A stretch of 64,000 nucleotides of DNA from Phycisphaeraceae bacterium (GTDB lineage Bacteria > Planctomycetota > Phycisphaerae > Phycisphaerales > Phycisphaeraceae): NCBI GenBank assembly GCA_029260715.1, contig JAJDCS010000044.1, forward strand, positions 62,001-126,000. Reading direction: 5' to 3'. The notes beneath the pieces are model-generated. The model worked only from the letters and a program-made list of their open reading frames with translations. It did no database searches and was not told where the DNA came from. The position numbers were made by a program, and so were the translations under genes. Every line of letters begins with the position of its first letter. Position 1 is the first letter of the stretch. Of this stretch, positions 27,020 to 35,934 are shown one piece after another.

Positions 27020-27344
27020 GTTTAATACCCAAGCGATGGACCGGACCTTCGCCGCGCTGGCTGATCCCACGCGCCGGGCGGTGATCGCCAGGCTTGCCAA
27101 GGGTGACGCGTCGGTCGGGGAGTTAGCCGAGCCGTTTGATATGTCGCTGCCTGCGGTGAGCAAGCATTTGCGCGTGTTGGAGCGGGCGGGGCTGTTGGAG
27201 CAGCGCCGCGACGGGCGCGTGCGCCGGTGCAAGCTCATGCCACAGCCGCTGCGGCAGGCGTCGCAGTGGGTCGACCGCTACCGCGCCTTCTGGGAGGGGC
27301 AGCTCAACGCCCTGGCTGATTACTTGGAAAACGACGCCCTGTGA
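27012..27344 (+). CDS. ArsR-family transcriptional regulator
   Basis: This 110-residue winged-helix regulator has MDRTFAALADPTRRAVIARLA, then the recognition helix part MSLPAVSKHLRVLERAGLL, and a C-terminal dimer helix. It is of the subgroup often paired with SRPBCC/AHSA1 proteins and lacks the metal-binding cysteines of ArsR/SmtB. The ATG at 27012 lies within the palindrome and has no ribosome site, which fits a leaderless message; a second ATG at 27036 also lacks a ribosome site. It heads an operon with three small proteins. Confidence 0.93.
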   Translation: MVKFNTQAMDRTFAALADPTRRAVIARLAKGDASVGELAEPFDMSLPAVSKHLRVLERAGLLEQRRDGRVRRCKLMPQPLRQASQWVDRYRAFWEGQLNALADYLENDAL

Positions 27345-27383
27345 GACCCTGATTACAAGGCTACAAGCAAAGGAGACGCCCAC

Positions 27384-27839
27384 ATGCCCGAGAAAGCGCC
27401 CGACTTCATCCGCATGGTCAAGCTCATCAAAGCTCCGCGTGAGAAGGTTTACCACGCGTGGATTGATCCCGACACCCGCCGCAAGTGGTGGTGCGCCACG
27501 CCCGAGCACTGCAGCAGCGTTTGTGAGATCGACCCCAAGGTCGGCGGCAACTACAGGATCAACATGGAAAAAGGGGGCGAGGAGTACGTCACGGTGGGCG
27601 AGTTTGTCGAGCTTGACCCGCCCAAGAAGTTGGTCTTTACCTGGTCATGGGAGAAGCCGCCCACGGGGGTGCAGGGCAGCGTGGTCACTGTTGAGCTGTT
27701 CGAAGCCCAGGCCGACGGCAACGCGGCTACCGAGCTGGTCTTGACCCATGAAAAATTGATGGACCCGCAGAACCGCGACGCCCACAGCGGGGGCTGGGCC
27801 GGGTGTTTGGCGGCGCTGGCGAAATATATGTCACCCTAA
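27384..27839 (+). CDS. SRPBCC / AHSA1-like protein
   Basis: This 151-residue protein has a START-like ligand-binding fold: IRMVKLIKAPREKVYHAWIDPDTRRKWW at the N-terminus (read as two parts), VGGNYRI, GEFVELDPPKKLVFTW in the middle and GGWAGCLAALAKYM at the end. AAAGGAG lies eight bases before the ATG. Such proteins are often regulated by the adjacent ArsR gene. The ligand is not predictable from sequence. Confidence 0.9.
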   Translation: MPEKAPDFIRMVKLIKAPREKVYHAWIDPDTRRKWWCATPEHCSSVCEIDPKVGGNYRINMEKGGEEYVTVGEFVELDPPKKLVFTWSWEKPPTGVQGSVVTVELFEAQADGNAATELVLTHEKLMDPQNRDAHSGGWAGCLAALAKYMSP

Positions 27840-27920
27840 ACGTGGCAATAAAACCACGACGGATTGAGTTTTAAAATAGTCGCAGTCTCAATCAAACCCT
27901 TTAGATGGAGGATCAAACCA

Positions 27921-28295
27921 ATGTCACTGAAAGAAGTCGCCAACCAACTTGTCGCGCTGTGCCGTGAGGGGAAGAATCTCGAAGCGGTTGAAACGCTCTA
28001 CAGCCCGGATGTCGTGAGCGTCGAAGCCGCGCCCGTGCCGGGCATGGAGCAGACCATGAAGGGGATTGATGCGGTCAAAGGAAAAAATAAGTGGTGGATA
28101 GACAGTCACGAGGTCCACGGCGGTGACGTGAAGGGCCCGTTCCCGCACGGCGAAGACCGCTTCGCCGTGTATTTTGAGTTTGACGTTACCCCCAAGGGCA
28201 CGGGCAAGCGCATGCAGATGAACGAGGTCGGGCTGTACACCGTGAAGAACGACAAGATCACCAAGGAAGAATATTTCTACTCGATGGAGGGATGA
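27921..28295 (+). CDS. SnoaL-like / NTF2-fold protein
   Basis: This 124-residue protein has an NTF2-like fold pattern: LKEVANQLVALCREGKNLEAVETLYSPDVVSVEA (in pieces), a central GPFPHGEDRFAVYFEFDVT and a final KNDKITKEEYFYSMEG. The start at 27921 is chosen because GGAGG lies about nine bases upstream; the longer frame from 27864 is not supported. It is the third gene in the ArsR operon, four bases before the next gene. Confidence 0.87.
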   Translation: MSLKEVANQLVALCREGKNLEAVETLYSPDVVSVEAAPVPGMEQTMKGIDAVKGKNKWWIDSHEVHGGDVKGPFPHGEDRFAVYFEFDVTPKGTGKRMQMNEVGLYTVKNDKITKEEYFYSMEG

Positions 28296-28299
28296 GGCG

Positions 28300-28794
28300 A
28301 TGCCTGATTACACCTGCAAATTGACGATTAACGCCCCGGTCTCCGACGTCTACGCGGCATTAACCACACAGCAAGGCGTCGCGGGGTGGTGGACCACCGA
28401 TTGCGACGTGCAGGGCCACGTGGGCGGCAAAGCCGTCACCCGGTTCGGGCGGTCGTGGATGGTGTTTACCGTTGAAACGCTCGAGCCCAACCGCCGCGTC
28501 GTTTGGAAGTGTACCGATCAGCACGCACACAAGAGCATGAACATGCCGCCTGAAGAGTGGATCGGCACGCGCCTGATCTGGGACCTGACCGACAACGGCG
28601 GTTCGAGCACGGCTGTTGTGTTTACGCACGAGGGCCTGAACGAGGCGCTTTTGTGCCACGAGATGTGTTGCGGCGGGTGGGACCACATGATGAAAGGCTC
28701 GTTTGTCGGCTACACCGAAAGCGGCGAAGGCAAGCCCGATCGCCCCATCTTGACCTACGGCCCGACGCTGGCGCGAGGGCAGAGTAACACCTAA
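28300..28794 (+). CDS. SRPBCC-family protein
   Basis: This 164-residue START-like protein has NAPVSDVYAALTTQQGVAGWW at the start, FTVETLEPNRRVVW in the middle and HEMCCGGWDHMM near the end. It is a paralogue-like partner to the SRPBCC protein two genes upstream and is likely translationally linked to the SnoaL-like gene (four-base gap). It ends the ArsR operon; a 137-bp inverted-repeat element follows. Confidence 0.88.
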   Translation: MPDYTCKLTINAPVSDVYAALTTQQGVAGWWTTDCDVQGHVGGKAVTRFGRSWMVFTVETLEPNRRVVWKCTDQHAHKSMNMPPEEWIGTRLIWDLTDNGGSSTAVVFTHEGLNEALLCHEMCCGGWDHMMKGSFVGYTESGEGKPDRPILTYGPTLARGQSNT

Positions 28795-28847
28795 CAAGGC
28801 CCTGGGCTTGCACACACGGGCGGTGCGTTCGTGGGGGCTTAGGTGAT

Positions 28848-28984
28848 TAGAAGCCATCCCAAACCCCAAAACGGTAGATCACTGGCCACGGTCTGCCCGG
28901 TGCAAACCTCCGCCATCCGCACTGGCTGGCAAGCAGCCAGTGGCACACAATTCAACCTCATCAGGGGTTTGGGGATGGCTTCTA
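28848..28984. repeat. 137-bp element with 20-21 bp terminal inverted repeats
   Basis: Bases 28848-28867 (TAGAAGCCATCCCAAACCCC) match bases 28964-28984 in inverted orientation with one extra G. Inside lies a nine-base stem CACTGGCTG (28920-28928) / CAGCCAGTG (28934-28942) followed by GCACAC, a member of the hairpin family. The right terminal repeat includes the stop codon of the minus-strand beta-barrel gene. Confidence 0.8.
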
Positions 28985-29680
28985 AAACTTGATGCCCAGA
29001 TAGATATTGATCGATTCGAATTCGTGTTCTTCCTCGAAGCCTTCAAGCTCGGTGATGGTGAAGCGGTAGACGCCTTTGAGGAAGATTTTGTCGTTGATGT
29101 CCCATCGGACGCCGGCGCCGTAGCCGTAGGAGAAGTCGGTCTCGGTGATTTTCGCGCCGCCGATTTTTTGTTCCAGCGTCGCGTTGAAGAACCCAAGCCC
29201 CGCGGTTATGAGCGGGGTGACCGGGCCTTCGAGAAGGTAGAGTTCGACGTTCGCGTTCAGGAAGAACATGACGGATTCGTCTCGTAAAAATGGGACGCCG
29301 CCTGTGCGGTACACCGTGTCGGTCGTGCCGAAGATCATCTCGACGTTGTAGTTGAAATGCGGCGAGGCGTTGTACCCGAGGCCGAAGCCGCCTTGGATGG
29401 CTTCCTCGAATTCGATGTTTGTGCCGTTGGGTAGTGTGGCGTCGCCGCCTTCGAACATTTGGCCGAGAAGGAACAACTCATATTTTCTGGCGCGTGTGTG
29501 CTTGGAGTGGGTGTCGTCGATGGCGTCTTCGTCGATGAAGTCCATTTCCGGCCCGTTTAAGGCGGAGGGCTGGGCTGTGTCGGTCAGGCCTTGGGCGGCG
29601 CAGAGGGGGGATATCGCGAGGATCATCCACAACGCCAGCAGTGATTTTTGTGCGAGTGTTATTTGCTGTTTTGTATGCAT
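28982..29680 (-). CDS. Outer-membrane beta-barrel protein
   Basis: This 232-residue exported protein has a signal peptide (about 1-30, ending CAAQG), a short acidic linker, then alternating strands typical of an eight-stranded barrel (FGLGYNASPHFNYNVEMIFG, FSYGYGAGVRWDIN, LKGVYRFTITEL) with the aromatic C-terminus YLGIKF. The function is unknown. The start at 29680 has GGGGAA six bases upstream. Its stop codon lies in the right arm of the inverted-repeat element. Confidence 0.82.
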   Translation of the reverse strand: MHTKQQITLAQKSLLALWMILAISPLCAAQGLTDTAQPSALNGPEMDFIDEDAIDDTHSKHTRARKYELFLLGQMFEGGDATLPNGTNIEFEEAIQGGFGLGYNASPHFNYNVEMIFGTTDTVYRTGGVPFLRDESVMFFLNANVELYLLEGPVTPLITAGLGFFNATLEQKIGGAKITETDFSYGYGAGVRWDINDKIFLKGVYRFTITELEGFEEEHEFESINIYLGIKF

Positions 29681-30000
29681 TGGGTTCCCCAACTGCTTTG
29701 TGTGGTTACAGGTTTTCAATAGTGGGGTTGCGATTAGTCCGCTGGAGCGTTATCGGCAATATCGGTACAGGCGTTAATTGTGTTGCGTGTGTTCGGTTAA
29801 AATCGTCGTGTTGGCGGCCAAGAATCGCGTCGTGTTGGCTGAGGCGTCCGGTAATACACGCGGCGCGTGGCGCGTGGCCTCTTGGGCGTGACCCAAAGAG
29901 CTGTTGGGTATAGGGTATGAAGCACACCGGGTGTTTGGCCAAGTTGGTTTCGGGGAACCCCGCCGGGGGTCAAGCGGATTATTGAATAGTGAGGAAGATC
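29681..30000. other. Divergent intergenic region, no gene seen
   Basis: These 320 bases separate two divergent genes for exported proteins. Small ORFs here lack ribosome sites. A short hairpin TTGGGCGTGACCCAA is at 29882-29896. No clear promoter could be picked. Confidence 0.4.
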
Positions 30001-32553
30001 ATGAAGGCAAATATTTTTTCGTTTGTTTTGGTCGTCGTTGTTGCGATGAACGGCCGCCTGCTTGCTAAAGAGCGGTGTGTTTGGATATGGGGCATGGGTT
30101 CGAAGGTTGTTTTGGACCAGTCGCGTCGGCTGGAGCTTTGGAGCTTTGCCGCGGCGCCCCACGGCAGGCCCGAGGACGCCATCCGCCGGTTGTATATTGC
30201 GCTGCCGTTGGATTTGATCCAGGGCCACCCACATGCGGTGCGTGAGTTTATCGCCGACGCCCACAGCCGGGGCGTTGCCGTGGAATACTTAACGGGCAAC
30301 GCCTTGTGGGCGCTGACGGAGACCGACCCACAGACCAGCCGACCCTACAACCAGACCAGCTTGATGGAAACACGGGTCATCCTGCGGTTCAACGAGGCCG
30401 GTTCGCCGCGCGAGCGATTCGACGGGATTCAGCAAGACACAGAGCCGCACACCATGCGGGAAGAAGTCGGCCACCCTTATTCGTGGTCGGACCTTTCCGA
30501 TCGAAACGTCATCTGGAGGCAGTACCTCGAATCGCTCAAGCAGTGGCGGGCGATGGTGGACGACCACAACAAACAAGTCGGCGACCGGCTGCTGTTGGGC
30601 GTTGCGATCCCCCACTACTGGGACCCATCCGAGGGGACACCGGTGGATCACCGCAAGGTGCAAGACGTTGTGGACTACATCGCGATCATGAACTACGACA
30701 GCCGCAACCCGGTCAAGCAGATGGCCAGTGAGTTTGCCTACGCCAGGCAGCGGGGGCTGGAGCGGAGCGTCTGCGTGGGTGTTGAGACGCAGGAGCTGCC
30801 TTGGAAGGAACCGGTGGAGGATTCGTTTAACAATACGCTGTACCTGCCGACCGCGTCTTACTACTACACCGGCGAGGCGGCCATGCGGCGGGACATCCAA
30901 GCGGTGGAGCGGCGGTATGGCGACTTGGCGAGCTATGTCGGGATCAGCTTTCACTACTACGAAGATGGCGAAAACGGCGTGACCGCTTACCGCGCCATGG
31001 GGTTGAAAAAACACAACCGCGCGCCGGCTTGCCTGCTCCACTACCCGACGGGCGGGGAGACTCAAAGCGGTGTATCGCCCATTTACTACTCGGCCTATGA
31101 CCCGGACGGGGACGCGCTGCAAATTTCTGTGTTCATCCGTTCAGACGAAGGCGGGGCGTGGCAGCGGCTGCCGGCGACAGACAGCCGGGGCCGGGCGATG
31201 AAAGGCCCTGAGGGTGTTTTTTACATGGACACGTCTTTGTTAGACGCGACCAGAGCGTATTTTTTGAAAGTTGAAGCCCGCGAGGCAGGGGGAGATGGGC
31301 TGGTTGGTTTTGACACGAGCGATTTCCCGTTCAAGGTTGGGCTGCGTCAGGAGGATCGTGCGATTGATGACGACGCTGACCGGGTCAGCCTCAAACTTAA
31401 GGTTCCTTCCGTGACGGTGGGTCAGCCGTTTACTTTTACTTGGGCTGCCAATGCCAAGGGGGCGGGCACCATCGCGGGGTATTTCTACTCGTGGCACACG
31501 CCGTTCCTCGCGCATCAAGCGTTTTTCACGCGCGGCAAGACCGGCTCGTTGATCGCCCCCACGCCCGGCACGCACACGCTGCACGTCTGGCCGCTCGGCC
31601 CCGGGGGAGTGCCGCTCAACGCCACAACTCAACAAGTCGTCGTGCGCGACGACATTGATCGAGACGGCGTCCCCGATAGCCAAGACGCGGATGCCGACGG
31701 CGATGGCATCAGAAACGTGGACGAAGAAAAAGCGGCGACCAATCCCATGGACGGCGGCGATTTTCCCGACTCTTGCCTGCTGGGGCATTGGTCTTTCGAC
31801 GGCGGCCGGCTGAACAACCGTGTTTCAGGCGGCGCGAAGCTGATCACCAGCGGTGGGGCTGCCCGTTTTGTGAAAGTCAGCCACAACGACGACGCCCTTA
31901 AGCTTGATGGGCGGACGAGAGTAAGCGTGAGTGGGGACTTAACCGCGGACGCTGTTCACGCCCTGACCGTTGAGATGTGGATCAAGCCGGAGGCCGAAGA
32001 TAGCTTTACGTATATTCCGCTTGTTTTTGACGGCGATATCGACGGCGGGCTTTCGCTGATCCTCAAGAACGACGCTGGGTTTGTGAACCTGCGCGCGTAT
32101 CAACCCGCGAAGGGCAGGGGCGTGCCGGGGTCGGTGGGGATGGTCTCGCCGGGTGTGTACGTGGGGTTGAACGCCCGGAACGACGGCCTCTTCGACGGCG
32201 AATGGCACCACATCGCCTTTACTTTCAATGGCTACGACAAGGCCCTGAAGCTATACATCGACGGGCGGCAGGTCGCCGGGCGGTATCACCGCAGTGTCCC
32301 TGAGGCGTTCAACGTTTCGAGGCCCCTGAGGTTCTTCGACGCGACAAGCCAATGGGACAGCGACAACCGCAACAACGCGTTGGTGGAGAACAGCGCACAG
32401 TTCGAAAGCAACGCGTTTCCCAGGCCCGATCTGGCTAACACGGGTTACGCGGGTTTGGTGGATCACATCAAAGTCACGCGGGCGGCATTGCCGGCGGCGA
32501 AGCTTGGCTTTTGGACGGATCGTGGGCCGAAGCGGTCGCGTGTTGACCGTTGA
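30001..32553 (+). CDS. Secreted multi-domain protein: TIM-barrel-like, TSP3-type Ca repeats, LamG
   Basis: This 850-residue exported protein has a signal peptide (about 1-25). Residues 25-330 look like a glycosidase-type barrel (strands such as GVAVEYLTGNALW, LLLGVAIPHYW, VVDYIAIMNYDSRN); the family could not be assigned. Residues 335-460 and 475-555 look like beta-sandwich modules. About 558-595 is a calcium-binding thrombospondin-type-3-like stretch (DIDRDGVPDSQDADADGDGI). The rest is a LamG/concanavalin-like domain (LLGHWSFDGG, EWHHIAFTFNGYDKALKLYIDG). It probably binds and perhaps cuts an extracellular polysaccharide. AGGAAG lies just before the ATG. Confidence 0.75.
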   Translation: MKANIFSFVLVVVVAMNGRLLAKERCVWIWGMGSKVVLDQSRRLELWSFAAAPHGRPEDAIRRLYIALPLDLIQGHPHAVREFIADAHSRGVAVEYLTGNALWALTETDPQTSRPYNQTSLMETRVILRFNEAGSPRERFDGIQQDTEPHTMREEVGHPYSWSDLSDRNVIWRQYLESLKQWRAMVDDHNKQVGDRLLLGVAIPHYWDPSEGTPVDHRKVQDVVDYIAIMNYDSRNPVKQMASEFAYARQRGLERSVCVGVETQELPWKEPVEDSFNNTLYLPTASYYYTGEAAMRRDIQAVERRYGDLASYVGISFHYYEDGENGVTAYRAMGLKKHNRAPACLLHYPTGGETQSGVSPIYYSAYDPDGDALQISVFIRSDEGGAWQRLPATDSRGRAMKGPEGVFYMDTSLLDATRAYFLKVEAREAGGDGLVGFDTSDFPFKVGLRQEDRAIDDDADRVSLKLKVPSVTVGQPFTFTWAANAKGAGTIAGYFYSWHTPFLAHQAFFTRGKTGSLIAPTPGTHTLHVWPLGPGGVPLNATTQQVVVRDDIDRDGVPDSQDADADGDGIRNVDEEKAATNPMDGGDFPDSCLLGHWSFDGGRLNNRVSGGAKLITSGGAARFVKVSHNDDALKLDGRTRVSVSGDLTADAVHALTVEMWIKPEAEDSFTYIPLVFDGDIDGGLSLILKNDAGFVNLRAYQPAKGRGVPGSVGMVSPGVYVGLNARNDGLFDGEWHHIAFTFNGYDKALKLYIDGRQVAGRYHRSVPEAFNVSRPLRFFDATSQWDSDNRNNALVENSAQFESNAFPRPDLANTGYAGLVDHIKVTRAALPAAKLGFWTDRGPKRSRVDR

Positions 32554-32606
32554 ACCATTGTTAGGCGTTTACGAATGGATGAAAGATGTCGCGGCACCCG
32601 CAGCCG

Positions 32607-34313
32607 CTACCCCACGATGAACCGCCGCCGCTTCACGTAGTCCCACACCACAAACCGGTCGAGGTCTTGGCCTCCTGTGAAGAAGACGCGTCCGCCCGTG
32701 CTCTCGGCCATGCGGTGGGCGAATTGGATATCCTCTTCACTCTGTGACCAACTCGGCAGCAGAAAGATATTGATCACGATGCCTTGTTGTTTACACAGCA
32801 GCCCTTCGCGCATGGTGAATTGCTCGGTGCGTCGGTCGGGCGGGTAGAGCAGGTAGAGCCATTGGTCTTCGTAGTGCGCGGTGGGTAGGCCGTCGGTGAT
32901 GAGGATGATCTGCCGGTTGGGCGTGTCTTGCACTTGCAGCAGTTGGCGGGCCAGGCGTAGGCCGTGCTGGATGTTCGTGAAGTGTGGCGGGATGTCGAAC
33001 TCGGTGATCTGGTCGTTGCTCATGTCTACTTTGAGCCTGACCCAAGGCTGGCGGATGGTCACCGGCTTGGGTAAAAGTTCGGGCACCTCGGCGGCGTGGC
33101 GGCGTTTGGCCATGGTGTAGACCTCGACGAAGTCCAGGAAGTCGCCGGGGTACTCGGTGCGGATAAGCCCGTGCAGGGCCAGGGCCATGCGCTTGACGTT
33201 GATGTACTGCCCCCCGCCGCGCATGGACCCGCTCATGTCCATGCACACGGCTGTGGCGCACTTGGGCGCGTTGCGCGTGAGGTGGACCTCGATGTCCTCG
33301 GGTTTCATGCGTATGGGGCGTTGCGTGCCGCTGCGGACCATGGCGTTGATCAGCGAGGTGGTGGTGTCCATGTTGGCCAGCGAATCGCCGAACTCGTAGG
33401 GCTTGGTGCGTTGTGTTTCGACGGCGCCGTCGCCGGTAAGGTCTCCCCGGTGGCGGCCGGTCTTGGCGTTTTGCAGGTCGGAGAAGATCTGGTCGAGCAG
33501 CTTGGCTTGCATGATCTTCATGGCTTTGGGCGTGAGGCGGAAGCGGTCGCCGTCACGGGCCAGCCCTTGCTCCCGGGCCAGCGACTCTAGCAATTGCTCC
33601 ACCTGCTGGCGCAGCGACTCCAAACCTTGCATCTGCTCGTTGTCGGCGAAGCGGGCCAGGGCGTCCATGTCGATCAGGTACAGCTTGGCGTTTTTGGCTG
33701 CTTCTTTGAGTTGCTCGATGAGGCGGTCGATGGTTTCGAGTTCCTCCTTGATCTCCAGGGCTTGGGCGGCGGTCATGGGCTTGCGCCCGGTGAAGTCGTA
33801 CTTGTCGGCTAGCTGTTCGACTTGGTACTTGTCGCCCAGGCGGTCGACGGCGGTGACGAGTTGGCGGGCGAAGTCGCTGCGTTGGTCGGTGGCGTACCAG
33901 AGGCGTTCGAGGTCGACGATCTGCTCGTCGCGCACGGCTTCGAGGAAGCGCTTACGCAGCTTGTGGGGCGGGCGCATTTGCGTGGCCCAGTCGTGGTACT
34001 GCCGGTCGGCGTCATGGTGGGCGGCTTCTGTTTCATATGTTTCAAGGATTTTTCGCTTGCGCGCTTCGAGCATGGCCAGGAGTGAGCCGATGCTCGGGCC
34101 CAGGCCTGCTATTTGAGACGGGTCGAGCTCGATGGCTTCGGCCAGCGCCTCGGGAGGCAGGTCGTCGAGCGACCCGTAGGCCATCATGTGGTCGAAGGCC
34201 GGTGAGACGAGGTCCGGCGGGTGGTCGTTTGGCAGTGGGAACCGCTGGGGGTCGTAGCCGCGGTAGGTGTGGATGATCCCGCCGGGGTGTGTTGGCTTGG
34301 GGCGTTGGGGCAT
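32607..34313 (-). CDS. VWA-domain protein, likely MoxR partner
   Basis: This 568-residue soluble protein has a long helical first half (about 1-340) and a C-terminal von Willebrand A domain. The metal-binding (MIDAS) motif is DMSGS near 359-363, with LITDGLPT near 475. VWA proteins with MIDAS motifs commonly work with MoxR-type AAA+ ATPases in complex assembly or metal insertion. A MoxR-like ATPase lies on the same strand at 41028-42443, but not next to it. No membrane segment is seen. Confidence 0.82.
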   Translation of the reverse strand: MPQRPKPTHPGGIIHTYRGYDPQRFPLPNDHPPDLVSPAFDHMMAYGSLDDLPPEALAEAIELDPSQIAGLGPSIGSLLAMLEARKRKILETYETEAAHHDADRQYHDWATQMRPPHKLRKRFLEAVRDEQIVDLERLWYATDQRSDFARQLVTAVDRLGDKYQVEQLADKYDFTGRKPMTAAQALEIKEELETIDRLIEQLKEAAKNAKLYLIDMDALARFADNEQMQGLESLRQQVEQLLESLAREQGLARDGDRFRLTPKAMKIMQAKLLDQIFSDLQNAKTGRHRGDLTGDGAVETQRTKPYEFGDSLANMDTTTSLINAMVRSGTQRPIRMKPEDIEVHLTRNAPKCATAVCMDMSGSMRGGGQYINVKRMALALHGLIRTEYPGDFLDFVEVYTMAKRRHAAEVPELLPKPVTIRQPWVRLKVDMSNDQITEFDIPPHFTNIQHGLRLARQLLQVQDTPNRQIILITDGLPTAHYEDQWLYLLYPPDRRTEQFTMREGLLCKQQGIVINIFLLPSWSQSEEDIQFAHRMAESTGGRVFFTGGQDLDRFVVWDYVKRRRFIVG

Positions 34314-34556
34314 TGCTGTATTGTATGGCGTTGAGGCGGGTGCTTGTGCTGTGGAGTAAGGCTGGCAAATCGGTGGGGCCGAGAGCAGGCGATGCAGGGG
34401 GCGGGCGCATTAGATTAACGGTTGTTTTTTATAGCAAATAGTTTCTAAATGTCGTGGGCGTGATTACAATACTCCGATGTTTTTTGAGTTTTGAAACGCG
34501 CAGTGATGGTTGCTGATCGAGGCTAGATCGAAGCCGCGACAAGATTATTATTGGTG

Positions 34557-35759
34557 ATGCCTACACACGACCCAGATTTCGGCCGCTACGGGCCGCCCCA
34601 GACCCAGGGGCCCGATCCTGATCCCGGTGAGCCCAAGGACCAGGCCGGCGGCAAACCCGGCGAGCTCAACCACGCACTGTGGCTGTGGTATCTGTACTTT
34701 CAGCCGAAGCGGTTTTTTGAGCACTTCGCTACTGAGCCGTCGTTTGTGTTGACGGCTTTGTGTGCGTGGGTGTTCGGCATGTCGGGTGTGATCGACCGGA
34801 TCGAGATGCAGCACACGCAGGGGCGGTTGAGCATGTCGGAGTTTGGCCTGTCGCAGGGGTGGGAAGGTTACGCTGCGTTGATTTTGGCGGGGGGCGCGTT
34901 CGGTGGGCTGATGCACTACGCGCTGGGGGGGTGGTGGTACGGCAAGCGTCTTGAGTGGTGCGGAGTGGAGCGTCCCGAGAAGCGTTTGGTCCGCCGTGTG
35001 TACCTATACGCGGCGCAGATCATCGCGGTCCCGACGGTGTTGATCACGTTTACGGACGCGATGGTCTACAACTCCCCGGTGGAAGCGATGGAAGCGGAAA
35101 GAGGCGTGTGGTACATGCTGTTTGCCCTTTTTCCGTTGTGGTCGGTGTGGGCCAGCTACCGTGGGGTGCGTACGGTGTACGACCCGCCTCGGGTTTGGCG
35201 GACCCGGATATGGTTTATCCTCTTGCCCGGTGTCGTGTATAGCATGGCGATCGTGGTGTTCGCGGTTGCCGCTTTTAATACCCAGTTGCTCGAACCCCCG
35301 CGTCTGAGCAGGACACACGTTTTTCAGAACGCCACGTTTAGCTTCGAGTACCCCGGGAACTGGTGGCTCGAAGACGACCCCGAAGCCGACCCCGAGTTTT
35401 ACGCTTCCGTGGAAGCCATGCAGGACGCGGTTGCCCTCTTCTACACTTACGAATCCAGTTTTTTGGCGGGTGAGAATTTGTCTCAAACCCTGGCTGACCT
35501 GGAGCAATGGACGGGCACAAGGCGCCAGGAATCGCCTTGTAACAAGTGGGGGCCGTTACGGGGCGAGGGCGTCACGGCGCTTTTTGACATCGAGGGCAAG
35601 CCTTACCGTTTGCTGGTGTTGGTCGCGTCGGTGGGGCAGGGTCGGTATGTCGAGGTGCGAGAGGTCTGCCTTGTTGCCCATGACGGCGTTGCACAGCCGG
35701 GGTTTGACTTGATCCGATCGACGTTCCGTGTGGCGGGTGCGCGTATCGGCGGTCCCTGA
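34557..35759 (+). CDS. Multi-pass membrane protein with C-terminal PsbP-like domain
   Basis: This 400-residue protein has a soluble Pro/Asp/Gly-rich start, then about five membrane helices (between about 60 and 250) arranged like a Yip1-type integral membrane domain, and a soluble C-terminal part with VFQNATFSFEYPGNWWLEDDPEADPEF, the pattern of PsbP-like or similar lipid-exposed domains. The function is unknown. Three start codons stand in a row (TTG, GTG, ATG at 34551-34559); the ATG was taken. No clear ribosome site is seen. Confidence 0.7.
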   Translation: MPTHDPDFGRYGPPQTQGPDPDPGEPKDQAGGKPGELNHALWLWYLYFQPKRFFEHFATEPSFVLTALCAWVFGMSGVIDRIEMQHTQGRLSMSEFGLSQGWEGYAALILAGGAFGGLMHYALGGWWYGKRLEWCGVERPEKRLVRRVYLYAAQIIAVPTVLITFTDAMVYNSPVEAMEAERGVWYMLFALFPLWSVWASYRGVRTVYDPPRVWRTRIWFILLPGVVYSMAIVVFAVAAFNTQLLEPPRLSRTHVFQNATFSFEYPGNWWLEDDPEADPEFYASVEAMQDAVALFYTYESSFLAGENLSQTLADLEQWTGTRRQESPCNKWGPLRGEGVTALFDIEGKPYRLLVLVASVGQGRYVEVREVCLVAHDGVAQPGFDLIRSTFRVAGARIGGP

Positions 35760-35870
35760 CACTGCCCGGCTGCGCAACCCGGTTTCAATACAACACAGCA
35801 CAAAACGGCGCCGCGGTTAGGCCGTTGCGTCACACCGTGATAACGCCGGAGTCGTTCTCTGTGCGCACGA

Positions 35871-35897
35871 CAAAGGGAGCCGTGTGGCTCCCTTTTG
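35871..35897. terminator. Two-way Rho-independent terminator
   Basis: AAAGGGAGCC (35872-35881) pairs with GGCTCCCTTTT (35886-35896) round a GTGT loop. It is A-rich on one side and T-rich on the other, so it can work on both strands between the convergent genes ending at 35759 and 35935. Confidence 0.8.
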
Positions 35898-35934
35898 TCG
35901 CTGTGGGTGGTTTTTCCCCTACGCCCCGTTTGGG

